From positions 248,001 to 312,000 of the forward strand of contig NZ_JAPRAQ010000004.1 in assembly GCF_029989365.1 (NCBI RefSeq): DNA of 64,000 bases. The letters run 5' to 3'. This document shows positions 17,047 through 24,258 of this stretch, piece by piece. A program made the translations under genes and the position numbers. The DNA comes from Bradyrhizobium sp. Arg816 (GTDB taxonomy: Bacteria > Pseudomonadota > Alphaproteobacteria > Rhizobiales > Xanthobacteraceae). The notes under the pieces were generated by a model. That model had not been told where the DNA came from. It worked only from the letters and a program-made list of their open reading frames with translations, and did no database searches. Positions within the stretch are counted from its first letter, which is position 1. Each line of letters opens with the position of its first letter.

Positions 17047-17718
17047 TTACATCACGATCTGGCCCATCAGCACGTCGGCCGCGGCCGCCGCCACGACATC
17101 GACGCCCGCGGCAACCCAGTTGGTGCTGCCCTGTGTCGCGGTCATGGTGTTGCTGGCCGAGCCGGCGGTGTGGTTCATGGCGCAGTCGGAAGTCGCATCG
17201 ACGAAATCCTGCGTCGCCGAGGTGGCGGTGAAGGAGCTGCCGCCGTCATTGGTGTAGGCCGCCGCCGTGATGTTGCCGGTGGCGCTGGTGACGGTGACGG
17301 TGGCGTTGCCGCCGGCGTTGCCGTGGTTGCCGGCGCCATGGGCGAACGAGGTCGCACCGCCGGTCTGGTCGACGCCAGTGAACGAGATCGCGCCGACGCT
17401 GGCGAACCGGGCACCGGTCCATGAGGCCGCCAGCGTATTGGCCCCGCTGGCCGGATTGACCAGCCCATAAGCGATGATCGACGTCCCAGCCGTGACGTCG
17501 GAAAATGTGGCCCCTGTTATCGGAGTCATCGAGACGCCGTTCCAGGTGACGCTGATGCCGGTCGGCAAGCCTGAGCCACCGGCAAAGACGAACATCAAGA
17601 AGACCACCAGCGCGCGGTTGGACCCGGAGCCGACCGTGATGACGCTGGCGCTCGAATACGAGGTGGTGGAGGAGCCGCCGTTGCCGGTGTGACCGAAGGT
17701 GTCGAATGCTACGGCCAT
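17047..17718 (-). CDS. Putative phage surface (beta-rich) protein
   Basis: A 223-residue protein from ATG 17718, rich in Gly, Ser, Thr and Ala with almost no charged residues. It has alternating beta-type segments such as ISVTWNGVSMTPITGATFSD and IISYGLVNP-like stretches (VNPASGANTLAASWTG). The composition and repeats of short strands suggest a tail, spike or decoration protein of a virion. It overlaps the upstream gene by 10 bases. It sits apart from the portal/terminase block but on the same strand. No specific family recognised. Confidence 0.55.
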   Translation of the reverse strand: MAVAFDTFGHTGNGGSSTTSYSSASVITVGSGSNRALVVFLMFVFAGGSGLPTGISVTWNGVSMTPITGATFSDVTAGTSIIAYGLVNPASGANTLAASWTGARFASVGAISFTGVDQTGGATSFAHGAGNHGNAGGNATVTVTSATGNITAAAYTNDGGSSFTATSATQDFVDATSDCAMNHTAGSASNTMTATQGSTNWVAAGVDVVAAAAADVLMGQIVM

Positions 17719-17912
17719 CGCCGCACCGCCTTCTCAGCGCATGCCTTTGCGAGCGTGTTGAACTGCTCGGCGAACATGGCGACATCCCTGCCTGTGCAGT
17801 CGCCGAGCCGCTTGCCATTGGGCATGATCGTATCGAGCAGCGGTTCGCCTGCCTGATAGCGCCTATCTATCTCGGCGCTGAGCATGATGAGTTGGGCTTC
17901 GTCGGCGGTCAT
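17709..17912 (-). CDS. Small island protein of unknown function
   Basis: A 67-residue, mainly helical protein from ATG 17912 (AEIDRRYQAGEPLLDTIMP, MFAEQFNTLAKACAEKA). Its start overlaps the stop of the RHH-like gene (ATGA) and its end overlaps the next gene by 10 bases, so it is embedded in a tightly coupled operon. No domain recognised. Confidence 0.6.
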   Translation of the reverse strand: MTADEAQLIMLSAEIDRRYQAGEPLLDTIMPNGKRLGDCTGRDVAMFAEQFNTLAKACAEKAVRRWP

Positions 17913-18085
17913 CGCGCAACCTCCTTCGGCTGCTCGCGGTCCAAGCGCACCGCCATTTGCGAACGCAGAGCCCTGCTGACCACGCTGCTTAGCGTGCGAT
18001 CGTCGCTCTTTGCCTCTCGCTCAATCCACGCTCGGATTTCTGGCGTGACGCTGATCAGCATCTTGACGGTTTCAGATCTCTCCAT
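17909..18085 (-). CDS. Ribbon-helix-helix-like putative DNA-binding protein, candidate island regulator
   Basis: From ATG 18085 the protein has 58 residues; an upstream in-frame ATG (18115) would add ten residues without better support. The N-terminal strand KMLISVTPEIRAWIEREAK followed by a second helix TLSSVVSRALRSQMAVR fits the RHH (CopG/Arc-like) layout of one strand and two helices. It is the first gene of the operon 17909 -> 17709 -> 17047 -> 16848 -> integrase. A 17-bp palindrome (18181-18197) shared with two other island promoters lies about 100 bases upstream, so autoregulation is a reasonable inference. Confidence 0.6.
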   Translation of the reverse strand: MERSETVKMLISVTPEIRAWIEREAKSDDRTLSSVVSRALRSQMAVRLDREQPKEVAR

Positions 18086-18160
18086 CCTAAAAACTCCACA
18101 CCGATCCAAAAACATCCAGAGATATGGAAATGTGATGATGGCAAACTAGGGGCACCGTTC

Positions 18161-18197
18161 CTTATAACCAATTGAAATCATGCACCTTTTCGGTGCA
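18161..18197 (-). promoter_or_regulatory. Island operator copy 1 with candidate promoter for the RHH/integrase operon
   Basis: Palindrome TGCAC-CTTTTCG-GTGCA at 18181-18197. On the minus strand a TATAAG -10-like hexamer (18161-18166) follows, so the expected -35 position falls inside the palindrome. Two other copies of TGCAC-N7-GTGCA occur at 18974-18990 and 26597-26613. Confidence 0.6.
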
Positions 18198-18301
18198 GCT
18201 TTTTGTTGATTCTGTTGCGGAATTTCGATTGAGAGTTTTGGGGAGGCGATGGCGAGTATTACCAAGATTTTTCTCTCGAAAGAGTGATGATGAAAAACGG
18301 A

Positions 18302-18328
18302 AAAGGCCCGCCGTTGTGGCGGGCCTTT
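18302..18328 (-). terminator. Strong hairpin downstream of the 18350-18841 gene
   Basis: An 11-bp perfect stem (AAAGGCCCGCC / GGCGGGCCTTT) with a 5-base loop, 22 bases beyond the minus-strand stop codon at 18350. Read on the minus strand the stem ends in TTTTCC, which fits an intrinsic terminator with a short T-run. Confidence 0.75.
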
Positions 18329-18349
18329 GGTTGTCGATGCCGATGAGGA

Positions 18350-18841
18350 TCAGCGCGCGGCGATGCCGGCGCCTTGCCGTCGCTTAGCGATCTGCAAAAG
18401 CGGCACCATCTCCCTCTCCAAGTCGTCGAGCGTCCGTGTCGGCCAGCACGATCCATGGCGGGCCTCCCGCTCCAGGCGCTTCAAGTCCTGCTTGCTGATC
18501 TCTCCGGCATTGTATTTTTCAATAAGCTGATGTTGGCGGTCGTCGATCACACCCCGGGCGACGATACGTTGCAGCAAGCCCATTTCCACCTTGCTCAGCA
18601 ATCGAAGCTCAGCCGCAAAACCGATGATCATCATTGCCTGAGTTATCGCGGCGTCGTTGGTGAGGTCGACGGCGGTGCTTTTACCATCACCTGACAATTC
18701 GAACTTGAAGGTCCACGGGGCATTGTCGTCATTAAAGCGACCGGTGGCGCGACCGTAACTGAGAAGCTCAGCCCGGTCAGCGTTCTGATATTGTTGGGAA
18801 CAACTCGATGCGATGATAGTCTTGGTGGCAGCCTTAGACAT
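18350..18841 (-). CDS. Island protein of unknown function
   Basis: A 163-residue protein. ATG 18841 is chosen because GGAGGAGACC precedes it; the frame is open farther upstream without a ribosome site. The C-terminal half is helical and charged (LLSKVEMGLLQRIVARGVIDDRQHQLIEKYNAGEISKQDLKRLEREARHG). The N-terminal half has a beta-type FKFELSGDGKSTAVDL stretch. It is a single-gene unit with its own operator-promoter (18968-18996), a leader hairpin and a terminator, an arrangement unlike the packed genes around it. No family recognised. Confidence 0.65.
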   Translation of the reverse strand: MSKAATKTIIASSCSQQYQNADRAELLSYGRATGRFNDDNAPWTFKFELSGDGKSTAVDLTNDAAITQAMMIIGFAAELRLLSKVEMGLLQRIVARGVIDDRQHQLIEKYNAGEISKQDLKRLEREARHGSCWPTRTLDDLEREMVPLLQIAKRRQGAGIAAR

Positions 18842-18864
18842 GGTCTCCTCCGTGTCTTGGGTTA

Positions 18865-18897
18865 GGGCCGGCCAGGCGTGCCGCGCCTGGCTGGCCC
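18865..18897 (-). promoter_or_regulatory. Leader hairpin in front of the 18350-18841 gene
   Basis: A 14-bp stem with one G-T-type mismatch (GGGCCGGCCAGGCG against CGCCTGGCTGGCCC) and a 5-base loop. It sits between the predicted promoter at 18968-18996 and the ribosome site, within the roughly 120-base leader. There is no T-run. It could affect translation or mRNA stability. Confidence 0.4.
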
Positions 18898-18967
18898 GCC
18901 GCTCATCGAGCGTCGCACGATCGTGCGCCCGTACATGGGCTGCCGTCAATCAGAAAGTTGCAAGTTC

Positions 18968-18996
18968 ATAATATGCACCATTTGAGTGCATATGAA
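18968..18996 (-). promoter_or_regulatory. Island operator copy 2 filling a promoter spacer
   Basis: TGCAC-CATTTGA-GTGCA at 18974-18990, extended to ATATGCAC/GTGCATAT arms. On the minus strand it lies exactly between a TTCATA (-35-like, 18991-18996) and a TATTAT (-10-like, 18968-18973): the 17-bp palindrome is the 17-bp spacer. A repressor bound here would block RNA polymerase. Confidence 0.6.
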
Positions 18997-19050
18997 TTTC
19001 CGAAGGTGCTGAGAAAATCGGTCTGAGCGGATGTGATTTGAGACGTTGAG

Positions 19051-19320
19051 TCATCTACCGAAGTGGTCCGCTAGCTCGGCGGCGGCGCGCTCGCGGCGTG
19101 ATAACTCGGCGGGAACGCCGTCGTACACGCGCTGAGCGCCGGCGGCATCAAGGCTATGCCGCTCGCAGGCCTCGCCGAGCGCGACAGCGAATGTCCCAAG
19201 ATACTTCTGCGCGAAAACGGCGGCGTCGGTTGTCGATCGGTCGTTGATAGTGGCCGCGATCAGCGCATCAGCGACCTCGACGATCGCGCGACGTTCGCGG
19301 TCGCGTCGTTTCAAGCCCAT
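19051..19320 (-). CDS. Small island protein of unknown function
   Basis: An 89-residue, mostly alpha-helical, Ala/Arg/Glu-rich protein from ATG 19320 (RDRERRAIVEVADALIAATIND near the N-terminus, GAQRVYDGVPAELSRRERAAAELADHFGR at the C-terminus). It starts 11 bases after the stop of the tape-measure-like C-terminal gene and ends the long minus-strand structural operon. No domain recognised. Confidence 0.6.
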   Translation of the reverse strand: MGLKRRDRERRAIVEVADALIAATINDRSTTDAAVFAQKYLGTFAVALGEACERHSLDAAGAQRVYDGVPAELSRRERAAAELADHFGR

Positions 19321-19331
19321 TGTTTACTCCC

Positions 19332-19970
19332 TCAAACATCAGCGAAGTTATGATCGCCGGCGAAGTGTCGCCCGACGCCATCCGGCGACGGGGCGCCGGT
19401 TGGATATGTGTAAAGTTGCTCCAGCTTGTCGACGACGGCCTGCGCCAAGGTCATGCCATCGACATTGAGCGAGAACGAGATCGGCTGCGCCTTTGGCTGG
19501 CTGGTGCCGGGCACAAACATCATCGGGTGCTTCGTCGGATCGCGCTTCGGCGAGTGATCCTCGATGCCGGGGACCTTCTCGCCGCCGAAGCCAAACATCC
19601 AGCCGATCTTGCCGGCGACGGTGGAGAGCCAGCTGACGAACGACGAGATCGCGTTCTTGATGCCGTCGAACATCTCGACGATGCCCTGCCAGGCCGTCGA
19701 TGCGAGCCCGTTGAGGCCTGCGTTGAACGATGCGAGGCCTGTATGGATCGTTTCCCAAGGCACCTTGCCGAGCAAATCGAACATCCCGGTGATACCCGTA
19801 ATCGACGCGATTTTGCCCGCGACGGCGCTGTCGATGTTGTAGAGGAGCGATCCGATCTCTTCCACGACACCGATGACGGCCCCGACCGTCCCCGCGTTGC
19901 GATTGGCGATGTTGCCTATAGCGGTGAACATTTCAGTAATGGCGCGCATCGATGGCAGCGCTGCTTGCAT
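19332..19970 (-). CDS. Tape-measure-like C-terminal protein
   Basis: A 212-residue protein from ATG 19970, whose first base is the last base of the upstream stop codon. Hydrophobic, Gly/Ala/Ile/Trp-rich segments (AVIGVVEEIGSLLYNI, IKNAISSFVSWLSTVAGKIGWMFGFGG) and the amphipathic helix pattern resemble the second half of tail tape measure proteins. I infer that it is a separated C-terminal piece of the protein encoded upstream. Whether the two-gene arrangement is native or results from an old frameshift cannot be decided here. Confidence 0.6.
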   Translation of the reverse strand: MQAALPSMRAITEMFTAIGNIANRNAGTVGAVIGVVEEIGSLLYNIDSAVAGKIASITGITGMFDLLGKVPWETIHTGLASFNAGLNGLASTAWQGIVEMFDGIKNAISSFVSWLSTVAGKIGWMFGFGGEKVPGIEDHSPKRDPTKHPMMFVPGTSQPKAQPISFSLNVDGMTLAQAVVDKLEQLYTYPTGAPSPDGVGRHFAGDHNFADV

Positions 19971-21157
19971 CAGCGGCGCCCCATCGCCTGCAGCATCGAT
20001 TCATACTGCTCACCGAATGCCTTCTTCACGCCGGTCGGATTTCGCTCGGTGAAGTGCCGGTAAGCATCAGGAATAGACTCGATCTGTCCCGCAAGCCCCA
20101 AGTCCTTTTTCTGCTGTTCCAAAAACTTGGGGTTGCCGAACATCTCTACGAGTTTCGCGGCGTTGCGGTTTGGACTGAGCTTTGCGATCAAATTCTGGAG
20201 GACGCCCTCGTCGCCGCCCGACGCCTTCGCCAGGGCGGGATAGACTACGTTTTTAATCCACCCAGGCAGATCGCCGACGTAGTCAAGCGACCCCTTAATG
20301 GCGCCGGGCGCCAGCTGCATTCGACTGCCACCGAAGCCGGTCTGGACCGCCTTCGACATGTCGAGCAGGCCAAGCTGCGACATCACTGCTGCTTGCTGCT
20401 TGGTGAGCGTGGTAGCGCCCATCTGGAGCTGTTGCAAAGTCTGTAGCGTGGTGCCCGCGGCTGACCCGCCGAGATCGGCGCCTAGCACGCCGATCGGGCC
20501 GATCGATTCCGGCTTCGCGTTCATAAAGGCCGTGCCGCCACGCCTCGCGATCGTCTGGAAATCTTCGGCGGTGAGCTTGCCGCCGAATGCGGTGATCATC
20601 CGGAATGCCTGGTCAGTGAACTGCTCCAGCTTGGCCGGGTCGGTGGAGATGCCTTTCATCTCAGCAGAGCGGAGGAGCTTGTAGTACTCGCCATGCGTCT
20701 CGCGGCCGAGCGAGTTCGATAACAGGGTGTCGACCATCATGGCCTTGGGCGCCAAGGCTGCGGCCTCCTCCGTCGAGCCGGTGACCGCCCGCAATTCGTT
20801 GGTAGTCTTGAGGAACTCGCTGGCTGTCGACGTCGGCACCACCTTGGCGATACGTTCGTAATATGAAGCCTGCAGGCCGATCACCTCGTTCGTGGTGAGA
20901 CCAGCGCGCATCAGCTTGTCTTGCTGATCAAGGATTTTCTCGCCGTGCTTGGCGATGGTGGCGAGGCCGCGGATCATCTCGGCGCCGGCGATGACGCCGA
21001 CGGCGCCGAGCAGCGCCGGTTTCCACGCCTCGAAGGCTCGGGTGATCTGGTTGATGGGCGCCTTAATGCCAAGCAGATCCCGACTTATGACCGCGAGCAC
21101 TGGCGAGACGTTGTTCGCGAGAGCGATTGATACACCGATCCTATATGCGTCCATCAC
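19970..21157 (-). CDS. Phage tail tape measure protein, N-terminal part
   Basis: A 395-residue protein from ATG 21157. The N-terminus (RIGVSIALANNVSPVLAVIS, then GIKAPINQITRAFEAWKPALLGAVGVIAGAEMIRGL as a hydrophobic helix) and the long helical body with Gln/Leu-rich stretches are typical of tape measure proteins. With 395 residues it is short; together with the downstream 212-residue gene it would total about 607. That is small for a siphophage tail tape measure and would imply a short tail if functional. It is translationally coupled to the next gene through a TGATG overlap. Confidence 0.65.
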   Translation of the reverse strand: MMDAYRIGVSIALANNVSPVLAVISRDLLGIKAPINQITRAFEAWKPALLGAVGVIAGAEMIRGLATIAKHGEKILDQQDKLMRAGLTTNEVIGLQASYYERIAKVVPTSTASEFLKTTNELRAVTGSTEEAAALAPKAMMVDTLLSNSLGRETHGEYYKLLRSAEMKGISTDPAKLEQFTDQAFRMITAFGGKLTAEDFQTIARRGGTAFMNAKPESIGPIGVLGADLGGSAAGTTLQTLQQLQMGATTLTKQQAAVMSQLGLLDMSKAVQTGFGGSRMQLAPGAIKGSLDYVGDLPGWIKNVVYPALAKASGGDEGVLQNLIAKLSPNRNAAKLVEMFGNPKFLEQQKKDLGLAGQIESIPDAYRHFTERNPTGVKKAFGEQYESMLQAMGRR

Positions 21158-21348
21158 ACCACCTCACAAATGGGTCGCCGCACGAGGCCGCGGTTACGTC
21201 CGCCGCTGGCCTCGCCGGCTCCCTCCAGCGGCGCGGGTGGATAGTCCGCGCTCGCTTGAAACTTGTGTGGCGGCGGCGAAAGGGAGATCAGACGCCGCCG
21301 CCGACGCGACACCGCTGCCCATTGAAAACAGCGTGGTCGCGATCCAAG

Positions 21349-21690
21349 TCACACCGCCGCGCCCGTCACCGGATTTCTCCAGGTGGCACCGTCGTAGACC
21401 ACCTCTGCACTCAGCGTAAGATCGATGTGGCGGTCGCCGGCGCGTGGATATTGGGGCCTCGCCGTGGTTGGACCGACAGTGCCAACCACAATGAAACCCC
21501 GAGTGGCGAGCGCCGCGGCATCTCCATTCGCGACGTATCCATTTGTGATATCTCCCGGGAGATCTATCGTTACTCCTACAGTCGAAGCATAGGCTCGCTG
21601 CGTGGGAAGCGGCGGACCGGGTATGAGCACCATTCCATTCGAGTTGGCTTGTTTGGCAGCGTCCGGGGTGGCTAACATTCGAATTGTCAC
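21349..21690 (-). CDS. Small structural-type island protein
   Basis: A 113-residue protein from ATG 21690 (behind GGAGATATCC), beta-rich with little charge (MVLIPGPPLPTQRAYASTVGVTI, AALATRGFIVVGTVGPTTARP, LTLSAEVVYDGATWRNPVTG). The pattern fits a virion decoration or spike component. The 191 bases between its stop and the tape-measure start hold one 42-codon frame without a ribosome site, which I do not call. Confidence 0.6.
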   Translation of the reverse strand: MTIRMLATPDAAKQANSNGMVLIPGPPLPTQRAYASTVGVTIDLPGDITNGYVANGDAAALATRGFIVVGTVGPTTARPQYPRAGDRHIDLTLSAEVVYDGATWRNPVTGAAV

Positions 21691-21733
21691 AGGATATCTC
21701 CTTTTTCAAAAGCGCCGACGTTTTCTTCAGCGA

Positions 21734-22042
21734 CTAACCCCAGGTCGCAACGATGCCATTGGGAGCGGCGCCGAGGACCGTGTTGGTCGCCATGACGCGT
21801 CGCACCTGCATATGGAGCTGAAAGGTGCCTACCCCGAGCGGAATCGTGACCGGTCCGCTGTCAGGATCGTCGGCAAATATCACCGCGATTCCGGTCCCAC
21901 CGGTGCCGACGGTAATGATCAGATTCGACGTCACGTCGGACAGGTCCGCGCTGTCGCTCGGCGTAACGGCCTTGGCATGGCGCCCCGAGGACATCGGATC
22001 CCGCTGGGTCGCGAACAGCGGGTCGTTGGCGGTTTTCGGCAT
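21734..22042 (-). CDS. GTA-type capsid spike base-like protein
   Basis: A 102-residue protein from ATG 22042. The order DPMSSGRHAKAVTPSDSADL, then a VTVGTGGTGIAVIFAD strand and LGVGTFQLHMQVRRVMATNT, resembles the spike-base protein family named after Rhodobacter capsulatus gene transfer agent protein Rcc01079. This assignment is from pattern memory and not from a search. The start overlaps the stop of the upstream gene by one base (TGATG). Confidence 0.55.
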   Translation of the reverse strand: MPKTANDPLFATQRDPMSSGRHAKAVTPSDSADLSDVTSNLIITVGTGGTGIAVIFADDPDSGPVTIPLGVGTFQLHMQVRRVMATNTVLGAAPNGIVATWG

Positions 22043-22392
22043 CAGCGGCGACTCAAGCCCCGCCCAGCGCGGGCTGCGTCGCCGCGCTTCCGCAGCTCTT
22101 CATCACTGATCGCGACATCGGCGGGCATCATGTCGCCGGTCCCTGGGCTGTGCCGGAATGCACTGGCCAGCACGGCCTTGAGCAGGCCTGGATCATCCTC
22201 TTGCCGCTTCCGCAGCTCGGTCGGCTCCGCCGCGCGGTCCATCTTACTTGCGAACAGCTCTTGCTCGAGCTGCCTACGCGCAAGCGCGAAAAAGTCCTTC
22301 CCCTCGACAAATTCCTCGCCGACCTTGTCAACGACATTGGCCTTCGCGAGTTCTCGCGCACGATCGAAGACCATTCTATGTGTGATGTGCAT
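22042..22392 (-). CDS. Unknown protein between portal and spike-base genes
   Basis: A 116-residue helical, charged protein from ATG 22392 (RARELAKANVVDKVGEEFVEGKDFFALARRQLEQELFASKMD; a C-terminal Arg-rich tail). It occupies the place where prohead protease and major capsid genes normally sit, but is far too short to be either and lacks their features. A small scaffolding, head-completion or regulatory protein is possible; I cannot decide. Confidence 0.55.
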   Translation of the reverse strand: MHITHRMVFDRARELAKANVVDKVGEEFVEGKDFFALARRQLEQELFASKMDRAAEPTELRKRQEDDPGLLKAVLASAFRHSPGTGDMMPADVAISDEELRKRGDAARAGRGLSRR

Positions 22393-22405
22393 GAAGTCCT
22401 CCTAT

Positions 22406-23857
22406 TCAGGTTGACGCACTGCTGTTGCGCTGACTGGTGATCGGTACGCGGCCAGTCGCAGTTTTGACTGCCAAGACCTTCGCCATCGGATCGGTGCTGG
22501 GCTCTTCGCCGATGCGCTCGCGGGCTTCATCAATGGTGAGAACGCCGCTGTCGACGAACGAGGTTAGAATCTCGGCCTGCCGCTTTTGATCGACTTCGGT
22601 CTCTTCGACCCAGGCAAACTCAACATCGTCGAAGCCGGTCTCACTCCGGATGACGTCGTTCGCAAGATCAGAGAACCATTGCTTGGTCGGCTCGACGCCT
22701 TCCTCTTCAGCGGTCCGCTCAGCCTGCTGAGCCGTAGCGTGATTCACCTGTTGCGCGAGCGCTGAGACGGGGTATGAGAATGCTAGGCAAACGACACGCG
22801 CTAGCCACGCGTCCATCTCGTTAGTCAGCGCGGGCTCCTTGATCGGAATGTAAGAATTCTTCCCGTTGTCAGCGGCGAGGAATTTCATCCGGCGACGCAT
22901 CGCTAGATTACCGCTGTAGAGGTTATCCCAATAGTCCTGAAATCTCTGCACCTGGTCCGGAGTCCAGCTCGCCGGTAACGAAAACAGCGACTCTGGTTGA
23001 TTTCCGCTGTCATAGTACTCGCACTGATACTGCGCGCGCCGGATTGCGATGTTGACCGTGCGGAGTATCTGCTCCGTCGGCGAGAAGCCGAAGACGTGAC
23101 CTGGTCGCAGGTTCATCGGCCGGTAGACCAAGTCCCGCACCGTGAGATTCGCCGCCGGCAAGCCGTGAAGTAATTGCTGATAGGCTGCAGGAAACGCGAC
23201 ATTCCCCTGGATGACATACCTCTGTGAGGACGCGTCCGCGCCATCATCCCAGAGGCGCGGCTCCGGTGTCCGTCCGTGGGGATCAATGATCCTCTTGATG
23301 GTCGAGCCGTCGGTGACCTGAAGCCTGATCAGACGGCCGAGGCTGTCGCGCTGGCAGTACAGCGACGGGGCATCGATGACGAGGAGATCCTCGAGCAGGC
23401 TCCTCATCCAAGTACTGAAGGGCGTGAGGTAGTCCGGCTCACGGAAGAATGCCTCCAAGGCCCGGATGCGCTCACGCTGTGCGGCTGGCAACGCTGACGG
23501 CTTCGGTCTGCGGTGTGCGGGCCCATCGTGTCGGGCGCGAATGATCCACGGCAGCCGACAAATTTGATCCTTTTTTCTCTCGATGACAACGCGAAGCAGG
23601 TCGCAGTTGTCTGCGAGCGAGCGCAGCATTTCGAACGTCACCGCCTCATATGGCCGCGGTGTCGTGTTGAGGTTGTAGCCGGTTGGGTAGTCAAAGGCGC
23701 GGCCGGCGACCTCCGGCGGCGCCACGGGCCGCATCGGTTGGAGCGGCCCGAACCAATTCGCGCCGCCACCGGCATAGCTCACGTTCACAGTGTAGGGTGA
23801 CAGATCGCGTGCCGATCCTCGCGACGTCATCAGGGCCTTGTTGACATCGTCTATCAA
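22406..23857 (-). CDS. Phage portal protein
   Basis: A 483-residue protein. I place the start at TTG 23857: it overlaps the upstream stop (TTGA) and has GGAGGG seven bases before it, whereas upstream in-frame starts lie inside the neighbour gene. The portal features are RSLADNCDLLRVVIERKKDQI, RLPWIIRAR, a variable middle region, the PTEQILRTVNIAIRRAQYQCEYYDSGNQPESLF stem segment and a helical FMAWLARVV-like crown part ending near SEPSTD. The protein would form the dodecameric DNA gate of a capsid. It follows the large terminase after one small gene, the normal packaging-module order. Confidence 0.85.
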   Translation of the reverse strand: MIDDVNKALMTSRGSARDLSPYTVNVSYAGGGANWFGPLQPMRPVAPPEVAGRAFDYPTGYNLNTTPRPYEAVTFEMLRSLADNCDLLRVVIERKKDQICRLPWIIRARHDGPAHRRPKPSALPAAQRERIRALEAFFREPDYLTPFSTWMRSLLEDLLVIDAPSLYCQRDSLGRLIRLQVTDGSTIKRIIDPHGRTPEPRLWDDGADASSQRYVIQGNVAFPAAYQQLLHGLPAANLTVRDLVYRPMNLRPGHVFGFSPTEQILRTVNIAIRRAQYQCEYYDSGNQPESLFSLPASWTPDQVQRFQDYWDNLYSGNLAMRRRMKFLAADNGKNSYIPIKEPALTNEMDAWLARVVCLAFSYPVSALAQQVNHATAQQAERTAEEEGVEPTKQWFSDLANDVIRSETGFDDVEFAWVEETEVDQKRQAEILTSFVDSGVLTIDEARERIGEEPSTDPMAKVLAVKTATGRVPITSQRNSSAST

Positions 23858-24258
23858 TGCAGATCCCTCCGTACCGGCTTGGCAGGTCTTGGCCGGAGGC
23901 CTGCATCGGAGGAGCGTCGCTCCAGCGCGGAGAGCTCGTTCTGGCAACGGTAGTAGTCATTCGCCAGATCGATGGTGTCCTGTAACTCGATCGCGGCCGC
24001 GGGCAACGGAGCGCCGTAGCGTTGCAGCATTGCGGCGGCGCGTGCCTTCGCCGGCAATAACTCCTCGGTGCTGATCGGCATCCGCGATGCTTCGCACCCG
24101 CCCATCAATTCTGAAACGAGCCGCGCCCGTCTCGGAATGACTGCGCATTCTTTGCGGTACCATCGCTCCAACTGGTCACGTCGAAGGGCGATGCGGTCCT
24201 TGGTGTCGTAGAGCAAGATCGAAGTCTCGATGCTCCGAAGCTCCGCGATCGTGGTCAT
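23854..24258 (-). CDS. Small protein between terminase and portal
   Basis: A 134-residue helical protein from ATG 24258, overlapping the terminase stop (ATGA) and the portal start (TTGA). Charged helices (RIALRRDQLERWYRKECAVI, TIDLANDYYRCQNELSALERRSS) suggest a coiled structural or packaging accessory factor. No family recognised. Confidence 0.6.
   Translation of the reverse strand: MTTIAELRSIETSILLYDTKDRIALRRDQLERWYRKECAVIPRRARLVSELMGGCEASRMPISTEELLPAKARAAAMLQRYGAPLPAAAIELQDTIDLANDYYRCQNELSALERRSSDAGLRPRPAKPVRRDLH

Noticed and set aside
21194..21322. A 42-codon minus-strand frame between two structural genes
   Set aside because: No ribosome site and a low-complexity Ala/Ser/Arg product; it may be non-coding.
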